Assembly: GCF_042680725.1 (NCBI RefSeq)
Contig: NZ_JBHUEK010000025.1
Location: 496,001 to 560,000 of the forward strand
Source of the DNA: Ferdinandcohnia salidurans
GTDB taxonomy: Bacteria > Bacillota > Bacilli > Bacillales > Bacillaceae_L
Direction of reading: 5' to 3'
DNA: 64,000 nucleotides
Below, one piece after another: positions 25,755 through 34,180 of the stretch; within the stretch, counting starts at the first letter, position 1; the number at the start of each line of letters is the position of its first letter. Below the pieces are notes generated by a model. It ran no database searches. It was not told where the DNA came from and saw only the letters and a program-made list of their open reading frames with translations. The translations under genes and the position numbers were made by a program.

Positions 25755-26201
25755 TTATTTTTCAATTTGCGAAACCATAAACATCGGATCGGCTTTTTCA
25801 AGCAGTTGTGAGATATGATTGGACACTTTGATATGTTCAGGAAGCTCATTTGTTTCAACTTGCCCAAAACCAAGCATGGAGAAAAATTGAATAGATGCTT
25901 GCTTATTTGTCGCTAAATACAAACGGCGTATTTCCTTATGCTTTGCTAGTGAAGTTGCACTCTTAAACAGAGTTAATAAATTTGTTTGGTCCACACCGGG
26001 CGATATTACGAGCGATCGAAGTAAGCCATCCTTTTCAATTCTCTCAATTCCTAAGGTCGCGAGGATTTTTTGCTCAGCGTCCTCCAGTAATATAAAATGG
26101 TCAATTATCGATTCAATACCATCCGCACTTACTTCGGCTTGTCCTAAAAATTCTCTTACTTTTTCAATATCCTGTTCAGTAGCCGTTCTAATTTGTTTCA
26201 T
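25755..26201 (-). CDS. ywlB: GNAT-family N-acetyltransferase-like protein YwlB
   Basis: This 148-residue protein has the GNAT fold outline: an N-terminal RTATEQDIEKVREFL region, LGIERIEKDGLLRSLVISPGV leading to the acyl-CoA-binding helix, and FFSMLGFGQVETNELP at the C terminus. It matches the position of B. subtilis ywlB. The substrate is not known. ATG 26201 follows GGGGTGG; GTG 26210 overlaps that site. Confidence 0.85.
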   Translation of the reverse strand: MKQIRTATEQDIEKVREFLGQAEVSADGIESIIDHFILLEDAEQKILATLGIERIEKDGLLRSLVISPGVDQTNLLTLFKSATSLAKHKEIRRLYLATNKQASIQFFSMLGFGQVETNELPEHIKVSNHISQLLEKADPMFMVSQIEK

Positions 26202-26278
26202 CGTCTCCACCCCATCTTTCGTTATCTAGTAACTACTCTATGAGGGCTTCAAAACAAATAGAACCAAATGCTAGACTT

Positions 26279-26962
26279 TTAGCTAAAAAGTGATGTGAAA
26301 AATTCTACTAAGAAGAATTTAACCTCTACTTCTTCGCCTTCACTTTCCTGATTCTCTGCATTTTCTTTCTTGTCTTTTTTGTCTTGCTTGTCTTCCTTCT
26401 CAACTTCTTGCTCATCTTGATCCATCGCTACATCTGTTCCCTCTTCATCCGATGCTTCAATTGCATCACCAGTTGAGAAGTCTAAGAAACATAATGGCGG
26501 GAATAACACACACCACCAGTTTGCTCCTTCAGCCTCACCAATTGAAATCAGAATTGCTTCATACTCACCCGCTGGGTATAAGAATTGACCGTAAAGCTTT
26601 GTTGGAAATTGAACATTGCGTCCGTAATCGACTGAATAACTTTGATTGCTCTTTTCTTCTTCTAATACTCTAGCAACGATTTTCTCGATTTCTGGTAGTC
26701 TCTCTTGAATCAACTCTCTTGCTGCTTCAATTGATGTTAACTCCGCTACCCATACCGTAATCTCTGCATTCACCGCATCGCGTACCTTGCGCTTTAATGC
26801 TTGATCCTCTTCAGAATCACTGTTTGCTAAGATGCGAAGCCGAATCGCCTCATCTGGAATCACCTGATACGCTTCCGCACTTGTTTCTTTTATCAATAAA
26901 TGGCTATTCGCCCCAATTAACATTAAAAATATAAATGATATAATCGCAATTTGTTTACTCAC
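26279..26962 (-). CDS. spoIIR: Stage II sporulation protein R
   Basis: SpoIIR is made in the forespore under sigma-F, exported, and triggers SpoIIGA to process pro-sigma-E in the mother cell. This 227-residue protein has an N-terminal signal helix (about 4-22), the conserved IRLRILANSDSEEDQALKRK block (about 39-58) and GEYEAILISIGEAEGANWWC, with the family's WWCVLFPPLCF. The C-terminal part has a low-complexity Asp/Glu/Lys-rich insert (about 170-210) longer than in B. subtilis. A near-perfect sigma-F promoter lies at 26988-27017. Confidence 0.95.
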   Translation of the reverse strand: MSKQIAIISFIFLMLIGANSHLLIKETSAEAYQVIPDEAIRLRILANSDSEEDQALKRKVRDAVNAEITVWVAELTSIEAARELIQERLPEIEKIVARVLEEEKSNQSYSVDYGRNVQFPTKLYGQFLYPAGEYEAILISIGEAEGANWWCVLFPPLCFLDFSTGDAIEASDEEGTDVAMDQDEQEVEKEDKQDKKDKKENAENQESEGEEVEVKFFLVEFFTSLFS

Positions 26963-26987
26963 TCTCTAGCACCATCCCTTCACAAAC

Positions 26988-27017
26988 CATTCTCGCCAAA
27001 AAAATAGAATCCTAAAC
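26988..27017 (-). promoter_or_regulatory. Sigma-F promoter of spoIIR
   Basis: On the minus strand GTTTA (27013-27017), a 15-base spacer and GGCGAGAATG (26988-26997) fit the consensus GYWTA-N15-GGNNANANTR at every defined base. SpoIIR is a known sigma-F gene. Confidence 0.8.
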
Positions 27018-27092
27018 TACCAAATTTAAAAAATCTATTAAACTATTTTTTCAGTGAGATGATTCGGACAAGCCGAGCCATTAAAGCCCGCT

Positions 27093-27420
27093 GTGTGTCT
27101 GAATACAAGGCTGATTCCGACAGTACAAGTTAGGAATTGCGATCGGCGAGTCAGAATACATACCTGATTCCGACAGCACGAGCAGGATTATGCGAGCAGT
27201 GAGTCCGAATACACCCCTGATTCCGACAGCACGAGCAGAATTTGCAATCAGCGAGTCCGAATACACCCCTGATTCCGACAGCACGAGCAAGATTCACGAG
27301 CGGCGAGTCCGAATACACTCCTGATTCCGACAGCACAAGCAGGATTATGCGAGCAGTCAGTCCGAATACGTGGCTGATTCCGACAGTACGAGGCAGGAAT
27401 TACCGGCAGTGTGTCCAAAA
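27093..27420. repeat. Tandem array of ~52-base palindromic units (array A)
   Basis: Six to seven units with a 52-53 base period lie between spoIIR and the XRE regulator. Each contains GTCYGAAT, about 9 bases, then ATTCCGAC, an imperfect palindrome; a half unit precedes at 27061. The same unit recurs in the array at 63040-63655. Short frames through it are by-products of the period. Confidence 0.85.
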
Positions 27421-27480
27421 AGAAAAATGATTTGGACCGAGCGACCAGGATTAGGTTTTTAAATCATTTATAAAAATAAA

Positions 27481-27519
27481 TGTAAAGTTGACTTTACAAA
27501 ATGTATAGTTTACCATACA
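27481..27519 (+). promoter_or_regulatory. Promoter with two operator-like palindromes before the XRE gene
   Basis: TGTAAAGTTGACTTTACA (27481-27498) is a perfect palindrome containing a TTGACT -35 element. TGTATAGTTTACCATACA (27502-27519) is a near palindrome covering a likely -10 (TACCAT, 17-base spacer). Their centres are 21 bases apart, two helical turns, as expected for cooperative autorepression by the downstream XRE protein. Confidence 0.6.
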
Positions 27520-27551
27520 ATAAAGGCAGAAACATTTGGAGGATATTGCCA

Positions 27552-27755
27552 ATGGAAATTAAAAACCGTGTGAAGGAGCTCCGGGCAAAGCACAGTCTTA
27601 CACAGGGTGCTCTTGCTGAAAAAGTGAACGTGACGCGGCAAACGATTGTGGCATTGGAAAAAGGTAGCTATGTACCATCACTATTGCTCGCAATGAATAT
27701 TGCACGAACGTTTGAATTGCCAATCGAAAAAATTTTTTATTTGGAGGATGAGTGA
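27552..27755 (+). CDS. XRE-family transcriptional regulator (small, YgzD-like)
   Basis: This 67-residue protein is essentially one Cro/C1-type helix-turn-helix: LTQGALAEKVNVTRQTIVALE (recognition part about 17-37) followed by the short C-terminal PIEKIFYLEDE typical of the YgzD/YozG group. ATG 27552 follows GGAGG by 9 bases; the upstream in-frame ATG at 27501 lies inside the operator region. It overlaps or abuts a membrane protein gene, forming a regulator/membrane-protein pair of unknown role inserted between spoIIR and prmC. Confidence 0.9.
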   Translation: MEIKNRVKELRAKHSLTQGALAEKVNVTRQTIVALEKGSYVPSLLLAMNIARTFELPIEKIFYLEDE

Positions 27756-27757
27756 AG

Positions 27758-28231
27758 ATGAGTATTGTTCGTAATGTTGTGTTCTCGATTGTTTCACTGG
27801 CACTATTTGGATGGGGATTATCATCTTTGTACTTTACTCAAATTGATTTTGCCGATATCGTAAAAAACAACCCTGATCCACCTTGGTCTATTGAAATTAA
27901 CATGATACCCATTTTTGCCACCATTTTAATTGGGACTATTTTTGCGGCTATCACCTTACCAAAATTAAAACGCAAGCGAAAGTCATGGAAACGTGTATTT
28001 TTGTTGCCGACCGAATTTGAAGAAGGGGACGAACGCGAAAAGGAACTCACCGGAAAAGCATGTCGCTCTTCTTATATCAGTATGTGGTACACATTCCCAA
28101 TCATCAGCACCCTATTTTTACTCTATCCATTCATCTCAGAAACTGTACCCTACTATCCAATAATCTTATTTTTGCTGTATCCTTTGATACAGATCATTGC
28201 TTATTTTATTTCTTGGAAGAAGAACTACTAA
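27758..28231 (+). CDS. Uncharacterised membrane protein paired with the XRE regulator
   Basis: This 157-residue protein has four predicted membrane helices (about 7-25, 47-66, 107-125 and 131-150) with a charged cytoplasmic loop (LKRKRKSWKRVFLLPTEFEE). The GDEREKELTGKA motif resembles DUF2178/YozG-associated membrane proteins found next to small XRE repressors. ATG 27758 is preferred; GTG 27752 would overlap the regulator stop by 4 bases. Function is unknown. Confidence 0.75.
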   Translation: MSIVRNVVFSIVSLALFGWGLSSLYFTQIDFADIVKNNPDPPWSIEINMIPIFATILIGTIFAAITLPKLKRKRKSWKRVFLLPTEFEEGDEREKELTGKACRSSYISMWYTFPIISTLFLLYPFISETVPYYPIILFLLYPLIQIIAYFISWKKNY

Positions 28232-28285
28232 ATGGCCGTAACGCGCAATTATTGAAGCATATCACGCAATCCAGACTATACCACA

Positions 28286-28320
28286 GAAAAAAGGCTTGGC
28301 ACCTTCGCCAAGCCTTTTTA
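28286..28320. terminator. Bidirectional terminator between membrane-protein gene and prmC
   Basis: GGCTTGGC and GCCAAGCC flank a six-base loop with A and T runs on either side, so it works for both converging transcripts. It overlaps the prmC stop codon (28318). Confidence 0.9.
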
Positions 28321-29187
28321 AAACCCTATTTCAGCAAAAACCATTCGGTCTTTCCCATTAATGTCATTAACAACTTCTACTGTTGCTCCAGGAAAAGTAT
28401 CACGTAGCATTTGCGCAACGTCTTCGCCTTGACCAACGCCTACTTCAAAGGCCACTATCCCTCTTTCTTTTAAAACGAGAGGAATCTCCTTCATAAATCG
28501 ACGATAGAAATCCAATCCATCCTGGCCACCCACTAAAGCCCGGAGAGGTTCATGATCCTTCACAACCGTTGACAACGTCGCGATATCATCTTCTGGAATA
28601 TACGGTGGATTGGATACAACCACATCGACCTTTTGTCCTTCTTCTATTAACGGTTCCAATAAGTCACCTTCAATAAACCTTACCTTCGCGCCTAACCGAG
28701 TTGCATTTTCTTGCGCTACATCAATAGAGGCCTTCGCAATATCCACTGTCATTACATCTAATTCCTGGTTTTCACGAGCAAGCGTAATCGATATCGCTCC
28801 ACTCCCCGTCCCAACATCCACGACCTTAATCACGTCTGTTGCAGGATACAACCGTCCGATCCTTGCAAGTAACCCTTGAACCAATTCTTCCGTCTCAGGC
28901 CTCGGAATTAAGACTTCCTCATTCACTAAAAAATTACGCCCGTAAAACTCCTCATAGCCCATGATGTGTTGGACTGGAACTCCACTCACAACTTTTTCAA
29001 TAGCCGCTACAAACTTCTCCTTCACATCTGGAGGAAGCTCTTCTCTAACTTCTGCAAGAAGTTGAGCCCGACTTAATTCTAGATAATGATATAACAGCAT
29101 TTCCCCTATATTTTCTTCCCGACCATGTTCCCGTAAAAAAGAAGAAGCCCATTTGAGGGCTTCGAATATTTTATGAAATTCTGCCAT
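28318..29187 (-). CDS. prmC: Release factor glutamine methyltransferase
   Basis: This 289-residue enzyme methylates the Gln of the GGQ motif in RF1 and RF2 using S-adenosylmethionine. The SAM-binding motif is VVDVGTGSGAISITLA and the catalytic motif is VVSNPPYIPE. An N-terminal helical bundle binds the release factor. Its ATG overlaps the stop of prfA by one base, so enzyme and substrate are co-translated. Confidence 0.96.
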   Translation of the reverse strand: MAEFHKIFEALKWASSFLREHGREENIGEMLLYHYLELSRAQLLAEVREELPPDVKEKFVAAIEKVVSGVPVQHIMGYEEFYGRNFLVNEEVLIPRPETEELVQGLLARIGRLYPATDVIKVVDVGTGSGAISITLARENQELDVMTVDIAKASIDVAQENATRLGAKVRFIEGDLLEPLIEEGQKVDVVVSNPPYIPEDDIATLSTVVKDHEPLRALVGGQDGLDFYRRFMKEIPLVLKERGIVAFEVGVGQGEDVAQMLRDTFPGATVEVVNDINGKDRMVFAEIGF

Positions 29188-30263
29188 TATTCGGCTTGCT
29201 CCATTTTTCTTGCTTGGTCTTCCATGATGAGTGCATCAATGACTTCATCAAGTTTCCCTGTTAGGATTTGATCAAGCTTTTGAATCGTTAACCCAATACG
29301 GTGGTCAGTTACACGGTTTTGTGGGAAATTGTACGTACGGATACGCTCTGAACGGTCACCTGTACCTACGGCTTGTTTACGGTTTTGGTCATATTCCGCT
29401 TGTACTTCCCTTTGGAATTTATCATAAACACGGGCACGCAATACTTTCATTGCTTTTTCCTTGTTTTTGATTTGCGATTTCTCATCCTGACAGGAAACTA
29501 CAGTTCCAGTTGGCAAATGCGTTAAACGAACCGCTGACATTGTGGTGTTAACACTTTGTCCTCCAGGTCCACTGGATGCAAACGTATCGACACGAATATC
29601 CTTTTCATGAATTTCGACTTCAACCTCTTCTGCTTCAGGTAATACCGCAACAGTTGCAGTTGATGTATGGATACGTCCACCTGATTCCGTTTCAGGTACA
29701 CGTTGCACACGGTGTGCTCCATTTTCAAATTTCAGTTTTGAATAAGCACCTTTTCCGCTAATCATAAAGATAATCTCTTTATATCCGCCAACACCAGTTG
29801 AGTTTGTATCCATAACTTCAGTCTTCCAGCCTTGGTGCTCAGCAAAGCGGCTGTACATGCGGTAAAGGTCACCAGCAAATAGCGCAGCCTCGTCTCCACC
29901 TGCAGCACCACGGATTTCCATGATAACGTTTTTGTCATCGTTTGGATCCTTCGGCAATAGTAACACGTGCAGGCGCTCTTCAAGGTCTTCCATCTGGTCC
30001 TCGAGTTCGTTGATTTCTTCCTTCACCATCTCACGCATCTCTGCATCAAGCTTCTCTTCAAGCATTGCTTTTGCATCGGTTAACTGTTCCTTAACCTCTT
30101 TGTACTCTCTATACTTCTCTACCGTTTCTTGTATATCAGATTGTTCTTTTGAATATTCACGTAGTTTGTTTGTATCACTTACGATATCCGGGTCACTCAA
30201 TAGTTCATTTAGTTTTTCATATCGGGCTTCAACAGCCGCTAAACGATCGAACACGTTCTTCAC
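29187..30263 (-). CDS. prfA: Peptide chain release factor 1
   Basis: This 358-residue RF1 terminates translation at UAA and UAG. The peptidyl-tRNA hydrolysis motif GGQ lies at about 234-236 (SSGPGGQSVN) and the stop-codon-reading region is near HRVQRVPETESGGRIHTS. It is the first gene of the prfA-prmC operon. Normal length; TGAAGAACGTG precedes the start. Confidence 0.97.
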   Translation of the reverse strand: MKNVFDRLAAVEARYEKLNELLSDPDIVSDTNKLREYSKEQSDIQETVEKYREYKEVKEQLTDAKAMLEEKLDAEMREMVKEEINELEDQMEDLEERLHVLLLPKDPNDDKNVIMEIRGAAGGDEAALFAGDLYRMYSRFAEHQGWKTEVMDTNSTGVGGYKEIIFMISGKGAYSKLKFENGAHRVQRVPETESGGRIHTSTATVAVLPEAEEVEVEIHEKDIRVDTFASSGPGGQSVNTTMSAVRLTHLPTGTVVSCQDEKSQIKNKEKAMKVLRARVYDKFQREVQAEYDQNRKQAVGTGDRSERIRTYNFPQNRVTDHRIGLTIQKLDQILTGKLDEVIDALIMEDQARKMEQAE

Positions 30264-30330
30264 CTCAAAATTTAGTCCATAACAGTATAATTATAGTATA
30301 GGGTACCCACATCGTCAAAGCAAATTACAA

Positions 30331-30455
30331 ACGAAAAGCGCAGGCGCCTTGCTCAGCCCTGACAAGCATAAGAAAAGCTGGCGAGAAGGATGCCTTTTAT
30401 CCTTCTTGACGGATTGGCTTATGACCTCGAGGGGCTAGGCGCTGGAGCTAGACAA
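30331..30455. repeat. R3 long-palindrome repeat, copy 1
   Basis: GAAAAGCGCAGGCGCC at one end and GGCGCTGGAGCTAGAC at the other enclose inner pairs AAGCATAAG / CTTATGACC and AGAAGGAT / ATCCTTCT, so the whole ~125 bases can fold as one long hairpin. The same element occurs inverted at 36975-37105. Repeats of this kind are common between genes in Bacillaceae. Confidence 0.85.
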
Positions 30456-30556
30456 TAACCTTATAACTATTCTCTCCCAAATTTCGCTGTCGAATTACAG
30501 ATATTATGTTGGATTGGTTCTTTCTTTGGCGAAAAGGTTCTAGTTTTGTCTAGACG

Positions 30557-30583
30557 GAAGGATTTTATCGATAAAAGGAGAAT
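30557..30583 (+). promoter_or_regulatory. Sigma-H promoter of racA
   Basis: GAAGGATTT (30557-30565), an 11-base spacer and GGAGAAT (30577-30583) fit RNAGGAWWW-N11/12-RNNGAAT completely. RacA is known to be made at sporulation onset under sigma-H and Spo0A control. Confidence 0.75.
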
Positions 30584-30647
30584 CGTAGTAGTAGATAAAG
30601 AATCGGAAAAAAGTCATTCAAGATAAAAAGAGGGGGATTGGTTGGGT

Positions 30648-31163
30648 GTGAATACTGCGCAGTTTGCAAAAAAATTGGGGGTATCAACAAAAACGGTTCG
30701 CAAGTGGATCAAAATCTTTCATCTTCAGTGTTCCAAAAACGAATACGGACACTATGTATTTGAGGAAACGGATTTTCCCTTATTCGAAGGAATACGGAAT
30801 CAAGTGAAATCCGGAGTCCCTTCTGATAAAATCGAATTATCGACACCAGTGCCTAGGAAGGGGACCGCTCGGAAAATGGTTCAAGCATCAGATAAAACAC
30901 TCTCAGAAAAGCTAAACGCAATCATGGATCGGATTAAAGAAAACGAAAGACAAATTCAAGAAAAAGCGAGTGACGTTGTTTCCTATCAGCTTCTTCAACA
31001 TCGCAAGGAAATTGATGAACTACAGAAGAGGATGCAAAAGATGGAGGACTATATCGAACAGCTTGAAAGAGAAAAGGAAGAGCTACAAAAACAAACCGCT
31101 ATCACACTCGAAAAAGTAGAAGGTTCAAGAAAACGTAAAAGAGTTCTCGGATTCCTCTTTTAA
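30648..31163 (+). CDS. racA: Chromosome-anchoring protein RacA
   Basis: RacA binds origin-proximal DNA, remodels the nucleoid into the axial filament and anchors it to DivIVA at the cell poles in sporulation. This 171-residue protein has a MerR-like helix-turn-helix (TAQFAKKLGVSTKTVRKWIK, about 3-22), the GHYVFEETD strand and a coiled coil (about 85-150), as in B. subtilis RacA. GTG 30648 is placed about 10 bases after AGGGGGA; TTG 30642 is the alternative. Position beside prfA and tdk matches ywkC. Confidence 0.92.
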   Translation: MNTAQFAKKLGVSTKTVRKWIKIFHLQCSKNEYGHYVFEETDFPLFEGIRNQVKSGVPSDKIELSTPVPRKGTARKMVQASDKTLSEKLNAIMDRIKENERQIQEKASDVVSYQLLQHRKEIDELQKRMQKMEDYIEQLEREKEELQKQTAITLEKVEGSRKRKRVLGFLF

Positions 31164-31193
31164 GACCAGGACAATCAAGCCTGGTCTTTTTTT
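31161..31193 (+). terminator. racA terminator
   Basis: AAGACCAGG pairs with CCTGGTCTT and is followed by seven Ts, directly at the racA stop. Confidence 0.9.
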
Positions 31194-31230
31194 ATGTCTG
31201 AAAAGAAAAAGCACCCCAATTAGGAGCGCC

Positions 31231-31851
31231 TTATATATTCATTGTATCCTTTTGAACAGCAGATTGTAATAATGGTTTTCCTGGCACTTCATGATGGTGA
31301 CGGCAACGAGGCTCATATGACTCTGAAGCACCTACTAAAATAATTGGATCATCATAGGATGCAGGTTGTCCATTAATTAAACGTTGTGTCCTGCTTGATG
31401 GTGAACCACAGACTGAACAGACCGCCTGTAATTTAGTAACAAGCTCAGCTAGCGAGAGTAGCTCAGGGACTTGTCCAAACGGCTCTCCTCGGAAATCTTG
31501 ATCCAAGCCAGCAACGATTACACGATGACCACGATTTGCTAGTGTTTGAACCACTTCAACAATCTCATCATCAAAAAATTGAACTTCATCAATTGCAACT
31601 ACATCTGTTTCAGCAGAGACCTCTTTTAAAAGATCAGCTGAGGTTGCAACGGGTTTTGCTATAAATGATGAACCATTATGTGACACAACGGAATTTTCAC
31701 TATATCGATTATCTATTTGAGGCTTAAACACCTGAACGGATTGTCTTGCGAATTCAGTACGACGTACACGTCGAATCAGTTCTTCGGATTTTCCTGAAAA
31801 CATGCTTCCACAAATTACTTCAAGCCAGCCACTTTGCTTCATAATATACAT
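31231..31851 (-). CDS. tdk: Thymidine kinase
   Basis: This 206-residue type II thymidine kinase salvages thymidine to dTMP. The Walker A loop is GSMFSGKS (15-22), the lasso region is AGLDQDFRGEPFG, and two CxxC-type zinc ligands occur around VCSVCGSPSSRTQR and the C-terminal PRCRHHHE. GAAAGGAGAC lies before the ATG. It is encoded next to rpmE as in B. subtilis. Confidence 0.97.
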   Translation of the reverse strand: MYIMKQSGWLEVICGSMFSGKSEELIRRVRRTEFARQSVQVFKPQIDNRYSENSVVSHNGSSFIAKPVATSADLLKEVSAETDVVAIDEVQFFDDEIVEVVQTLANRGHRVIVAGLDQDFRGEPFGQVPELLSLAELVTKLQAVCSVCGSPSSRTQRLINGQPASYDDPIILVGASESYEPRCRHHHEVPGKPLLQSAVQKDTMNI

Positions 31852-31970
31852 GAAACGAAAGTCTCCTTTCCTCGGGTTGTTTCTACCGAGCCAACTAATT
31901 GACTATGGGTTTTGAGGATTTTTTTAAGAGGTAAGTATCTATGATTGCGAGAAAAAAATAGGTTTAGTAG

Positions 31971-32009
31971 CAAAAAAAACAGGCAAGAAGAAAAAACTTG
32001 CCTGTTTTT
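31971..32009 (-). terminator. rpmE terminator
   Basis: ACAGGCAAG pairs with CTTGCCTGT around an A-rich loop and is followed by a T run on the minus strand, 17 bases after the rpmE stop. Confidence 0.9.
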
Positions 32010-32025
32010 GGCTTTCAAACCGATA

Positions 32026-32226
32026 TTATTTAATACCGTATTTTTTGTTGAATTTATCTACACGTCCACCTGCATCAGCGAACTTCTGACGGCCTGTATA
32101 GAATGGGTGACACTCTGAGCATACCTCAACGCGGATCCCTTCTTTTACAGAACCAGTTTCAAATTCGTTTCCACAAGCACATTTCACCATAACTTTTTTG
32201 TAGTTTGGATGAATTCCTGATTTCAT
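32026..32226 (-). CDS. rpmE: 50S ribosomal protein L31 (zinc-binding type)
   Basis: This is a 66-residue L31 with the zinc ligands Cys16, Cys18, Cys36 and Cys39 (KCACGN, EVCSECH), so it is the zinc-containing form rather than the YtiA-type zinc-free paralogue. ATG 32226 follows GGAAGGAG by about 9 bases; the upstream extension to 32289 has no ribosome site. It lies between tdk and rho. Confidence 0.97.
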   Translation of the reverse strand: MKSGIHPNYKKVMVKCACGNEFETGSVKEGIRVEVCSECHPFYTGRQKFADAGGRVDKFNKKYGIK

Positions 32227-32437
32227 TCGTCTCATCTCCTTCCGCCCTGAATCATTGTTCGAAACAGAGTTACGTTTTAGCAAAATCACATGTATTTTGT
32301 ATACCTAAAACGCACATGTTGAAATTATAACAAGTGAAGCTATGAATTGCAACTTAATCCTGCTGTTAAAAATCGCTAATTTGCAATATTTTTTCCAACA
32401 CAGATTTGAAGCAGTCACATGCTTCAGCCTATTTACC

Positions 32438-33730
32438 TTACGAATCAGAACGATTGCCGCTTCTTCTAGCAGCTGCCGCTTTCTTTTCTGCCTCAAGCAT
32501 TTCAAAGAACTCTGCATTTGTCTTAGTTTGCTTAAGTCGACGTAAAAATTTCTCGGCAAAGTCTGGAGAATCTGACATTGCTTTTCGGATTGCCCAAATT
32601 TTATCCAGCTTGTCTTTTTCGATAAGAAGTTCTTCTTTTCTTGTACCAGAACGACGAATATCGATTGCAGGGAAAATACGTCTTTCTGCAAGTGAACGAT
32701 CAAGGTGAAGCTCCATGTTACCAGTACCCTTGAATTCCTCATAGATAACGTCATCCATACGTGATCCTGTGTCAACAAGTGCAGTCGCTAAGATTGTTAA
32801 GCTTCCGCCCTCTTCAATATTTCTCGCTGCCCCAAAGAAACGCTTTGGACGGTGGAATGCAGCAGGATCAATACCCCCAGATAATGTACGTCCACTTGGC
32901 GGGATGACAAGGTTATATGCTCTTGCTAGACGAGTGATACTATCCATTAAGATAATAACATCACGTTTGTGCTCAACAAGACGCATTGCCCTTTCTAATA
33001 CAAGTTCAGCAACCTTAATATGGTTTTCCGGAACCTCATCAAAAGTAGAACTTACAACATCCCCTGCTACTGAGCGTTCGATGTCTGTAACTTCTTCTGG
33101 GCGCTCGTCGATTAGTAATACGATCAACTCAGCCTCTGGATGGTTCGTTGTAATGCTGTTTGCAATTTCCTTAATAAGCATTGTTTTACCAGCCTTTGGA
33201 GGCGCCACAATTAATCCACGCTGTCCGAAACCAACCGGTGCTAAAATGTCCATAATTCGAGTTGAAATATGATTTGGTTTTGTTTCTAAGATAACTTGAC
33301 GATCAGGATATAGAGGTGTTAAACCTGGGAAGTGAACACGTTCTTTTGCTGATTCTGGATCATCACCGTTAACAGCCTCCACGTGAAGCAGTCCATAATA
33401 ACGTTCATTTTCCTTCGGAGGACGAACTTTACCTGATACCTTATCCCCGTTTCTCAAATCAAAACGACGGATTTGAGATGCAGAAATATAGATATCCTCA
33501 GACGATGGAGAATAGTTGATTGGGCGAAGGAATCCGAATCCTTCTGATTGGATAATTTCTAGAACACCCTCCATAAATAAAAGGCCATCCTGCTCTGCCC
33601 GTGCTTTTAAGATTGCAAAAATCAATTCTTTCTTCGTTAACTTGCTATAATAAGAAACCTTAAATTCACGTGCTAATTCGTATAATTCTTTTAGCTTCAT
33701 GTTTTCTAGGCTTGAAATTGTAATACTCAT
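32438..33730 (-). CDS. rho: Transcription termination factor Rho
   Basis: This 430-residue hexameric RNA helicase ends transcription and limits antisense RNA in Bacillus. The N-terminal domain (about 1-48), the cold-shock-like RNA-binding domain with GFGFLRPINYSPS (about 64-76), the Walker A loop PPKAGKT (177-183) and the ATPase motifs LLIDERPEEV and DSITRLARAYN are intact. The C terminus ends in a basic tail AAARRSGNRSDS, longer than in B. subtilis. B. subtilis rho is autoregulated through its leader. Confidence 0.97.
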   Translation of the reverse strand: MSITISSLENMKLKELYELAREFKVSYYSKLTKKELIFAILKARAEQDGLLFMEGVLEIIQSEGFGFLRPINYSPSSEDIYISASQIRRFDLRNGDKVSGKVRPPKENERYYGLLHVEAVNGDDPESAKERVHFPGLTPLYPDRQVILETKPNHISTRIMDILAPVGFGQRGLIVAPPKAGKTMLIKEIANSITTNHPEAELIVLLIDERPEEVTDIERSVAGDVVSSTFDEVPENHIKVAELVLERAMRLVEHKRDVIILMDSITRLARAYNLVIPPSGRTLSGGIDPAAFHRPKRFFGAARNIEEGGSLTILATALVDTGSRMDDVIYEEFKGTGNMELHLDRSLAERRIFPAIDIRRSGTRKEELLIEKDKLDKIWAIRKAMSDSPDFAEKFLRRLKQTKTNAEFFEMLEAEKKAAAARRSGNRSDS

Positions 33731-34180
33731 TCGTACACCACTCTTTTTCTAGTTTAAAATTATTTCTACTTACTCGTAAATGCTCTCCAATTGATTTGGT
33801 TATGACGCCCGCCAAAGCGCATTTGATGATTGGTTCATTCGTCCATTATATAAAAGCGTTTTCGCACTTTTCTCTTAGGAAAACAAGAGATAGATGAAAC
33901 ATTTTATATGTAACGGTATGGATGAAATGATAAAGAAGCATTATGAGGATTGCATAGAAGTTTTACCGCGGTACTCATTTATGTTTAGGTAATTGGAATC
34001 CCTATACATGAATTAATTGAAGTTTAAATAGTCTTCTTTATTTTACCCTATTCTTGTATTTTTAATCAATACCATTATTTTGATAGAGTTATGAAGTTTC
34101 GGTGTCAAAAAGCTGTTTAGATAATACACGTATGGGTTAAATCAAACAAGAGAAGCGAGTACTAAAGACTCGCCTCTACT
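33731..34180. other. rho leader and rho-glpX intergenic region
   Basis: These 450 bases contain no reading frame I can support. On the minus strand a TATAAT sequence near 33840 could be the rho -10, though no good -35 precedes it, leaving a leader of roughly 100 bases. Near 34148-34176 an imperfect AGGCGAGT/ACTCGCTT stem may be a weak glpX terminator. Confidence 0.4.

Noticed and set aside
25513..25818. 101-codon plus-strand frame in the DnaA-box region
   Set aside because: It is AT-rich, lacks a ribosome site and overlaps the antisense of ywlB.
27093..27420. Possible CRISPR array
   Set aside because: The whole 52-base unit repeats with gradual divergence; there are no distinct conserved repeats with unique spacers and no cas genes in the window.
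27242..27430. Frames through the 52-base array as small proteins
   Set aside because: They are produced by the repeat on both strands and lack ribosome sites.
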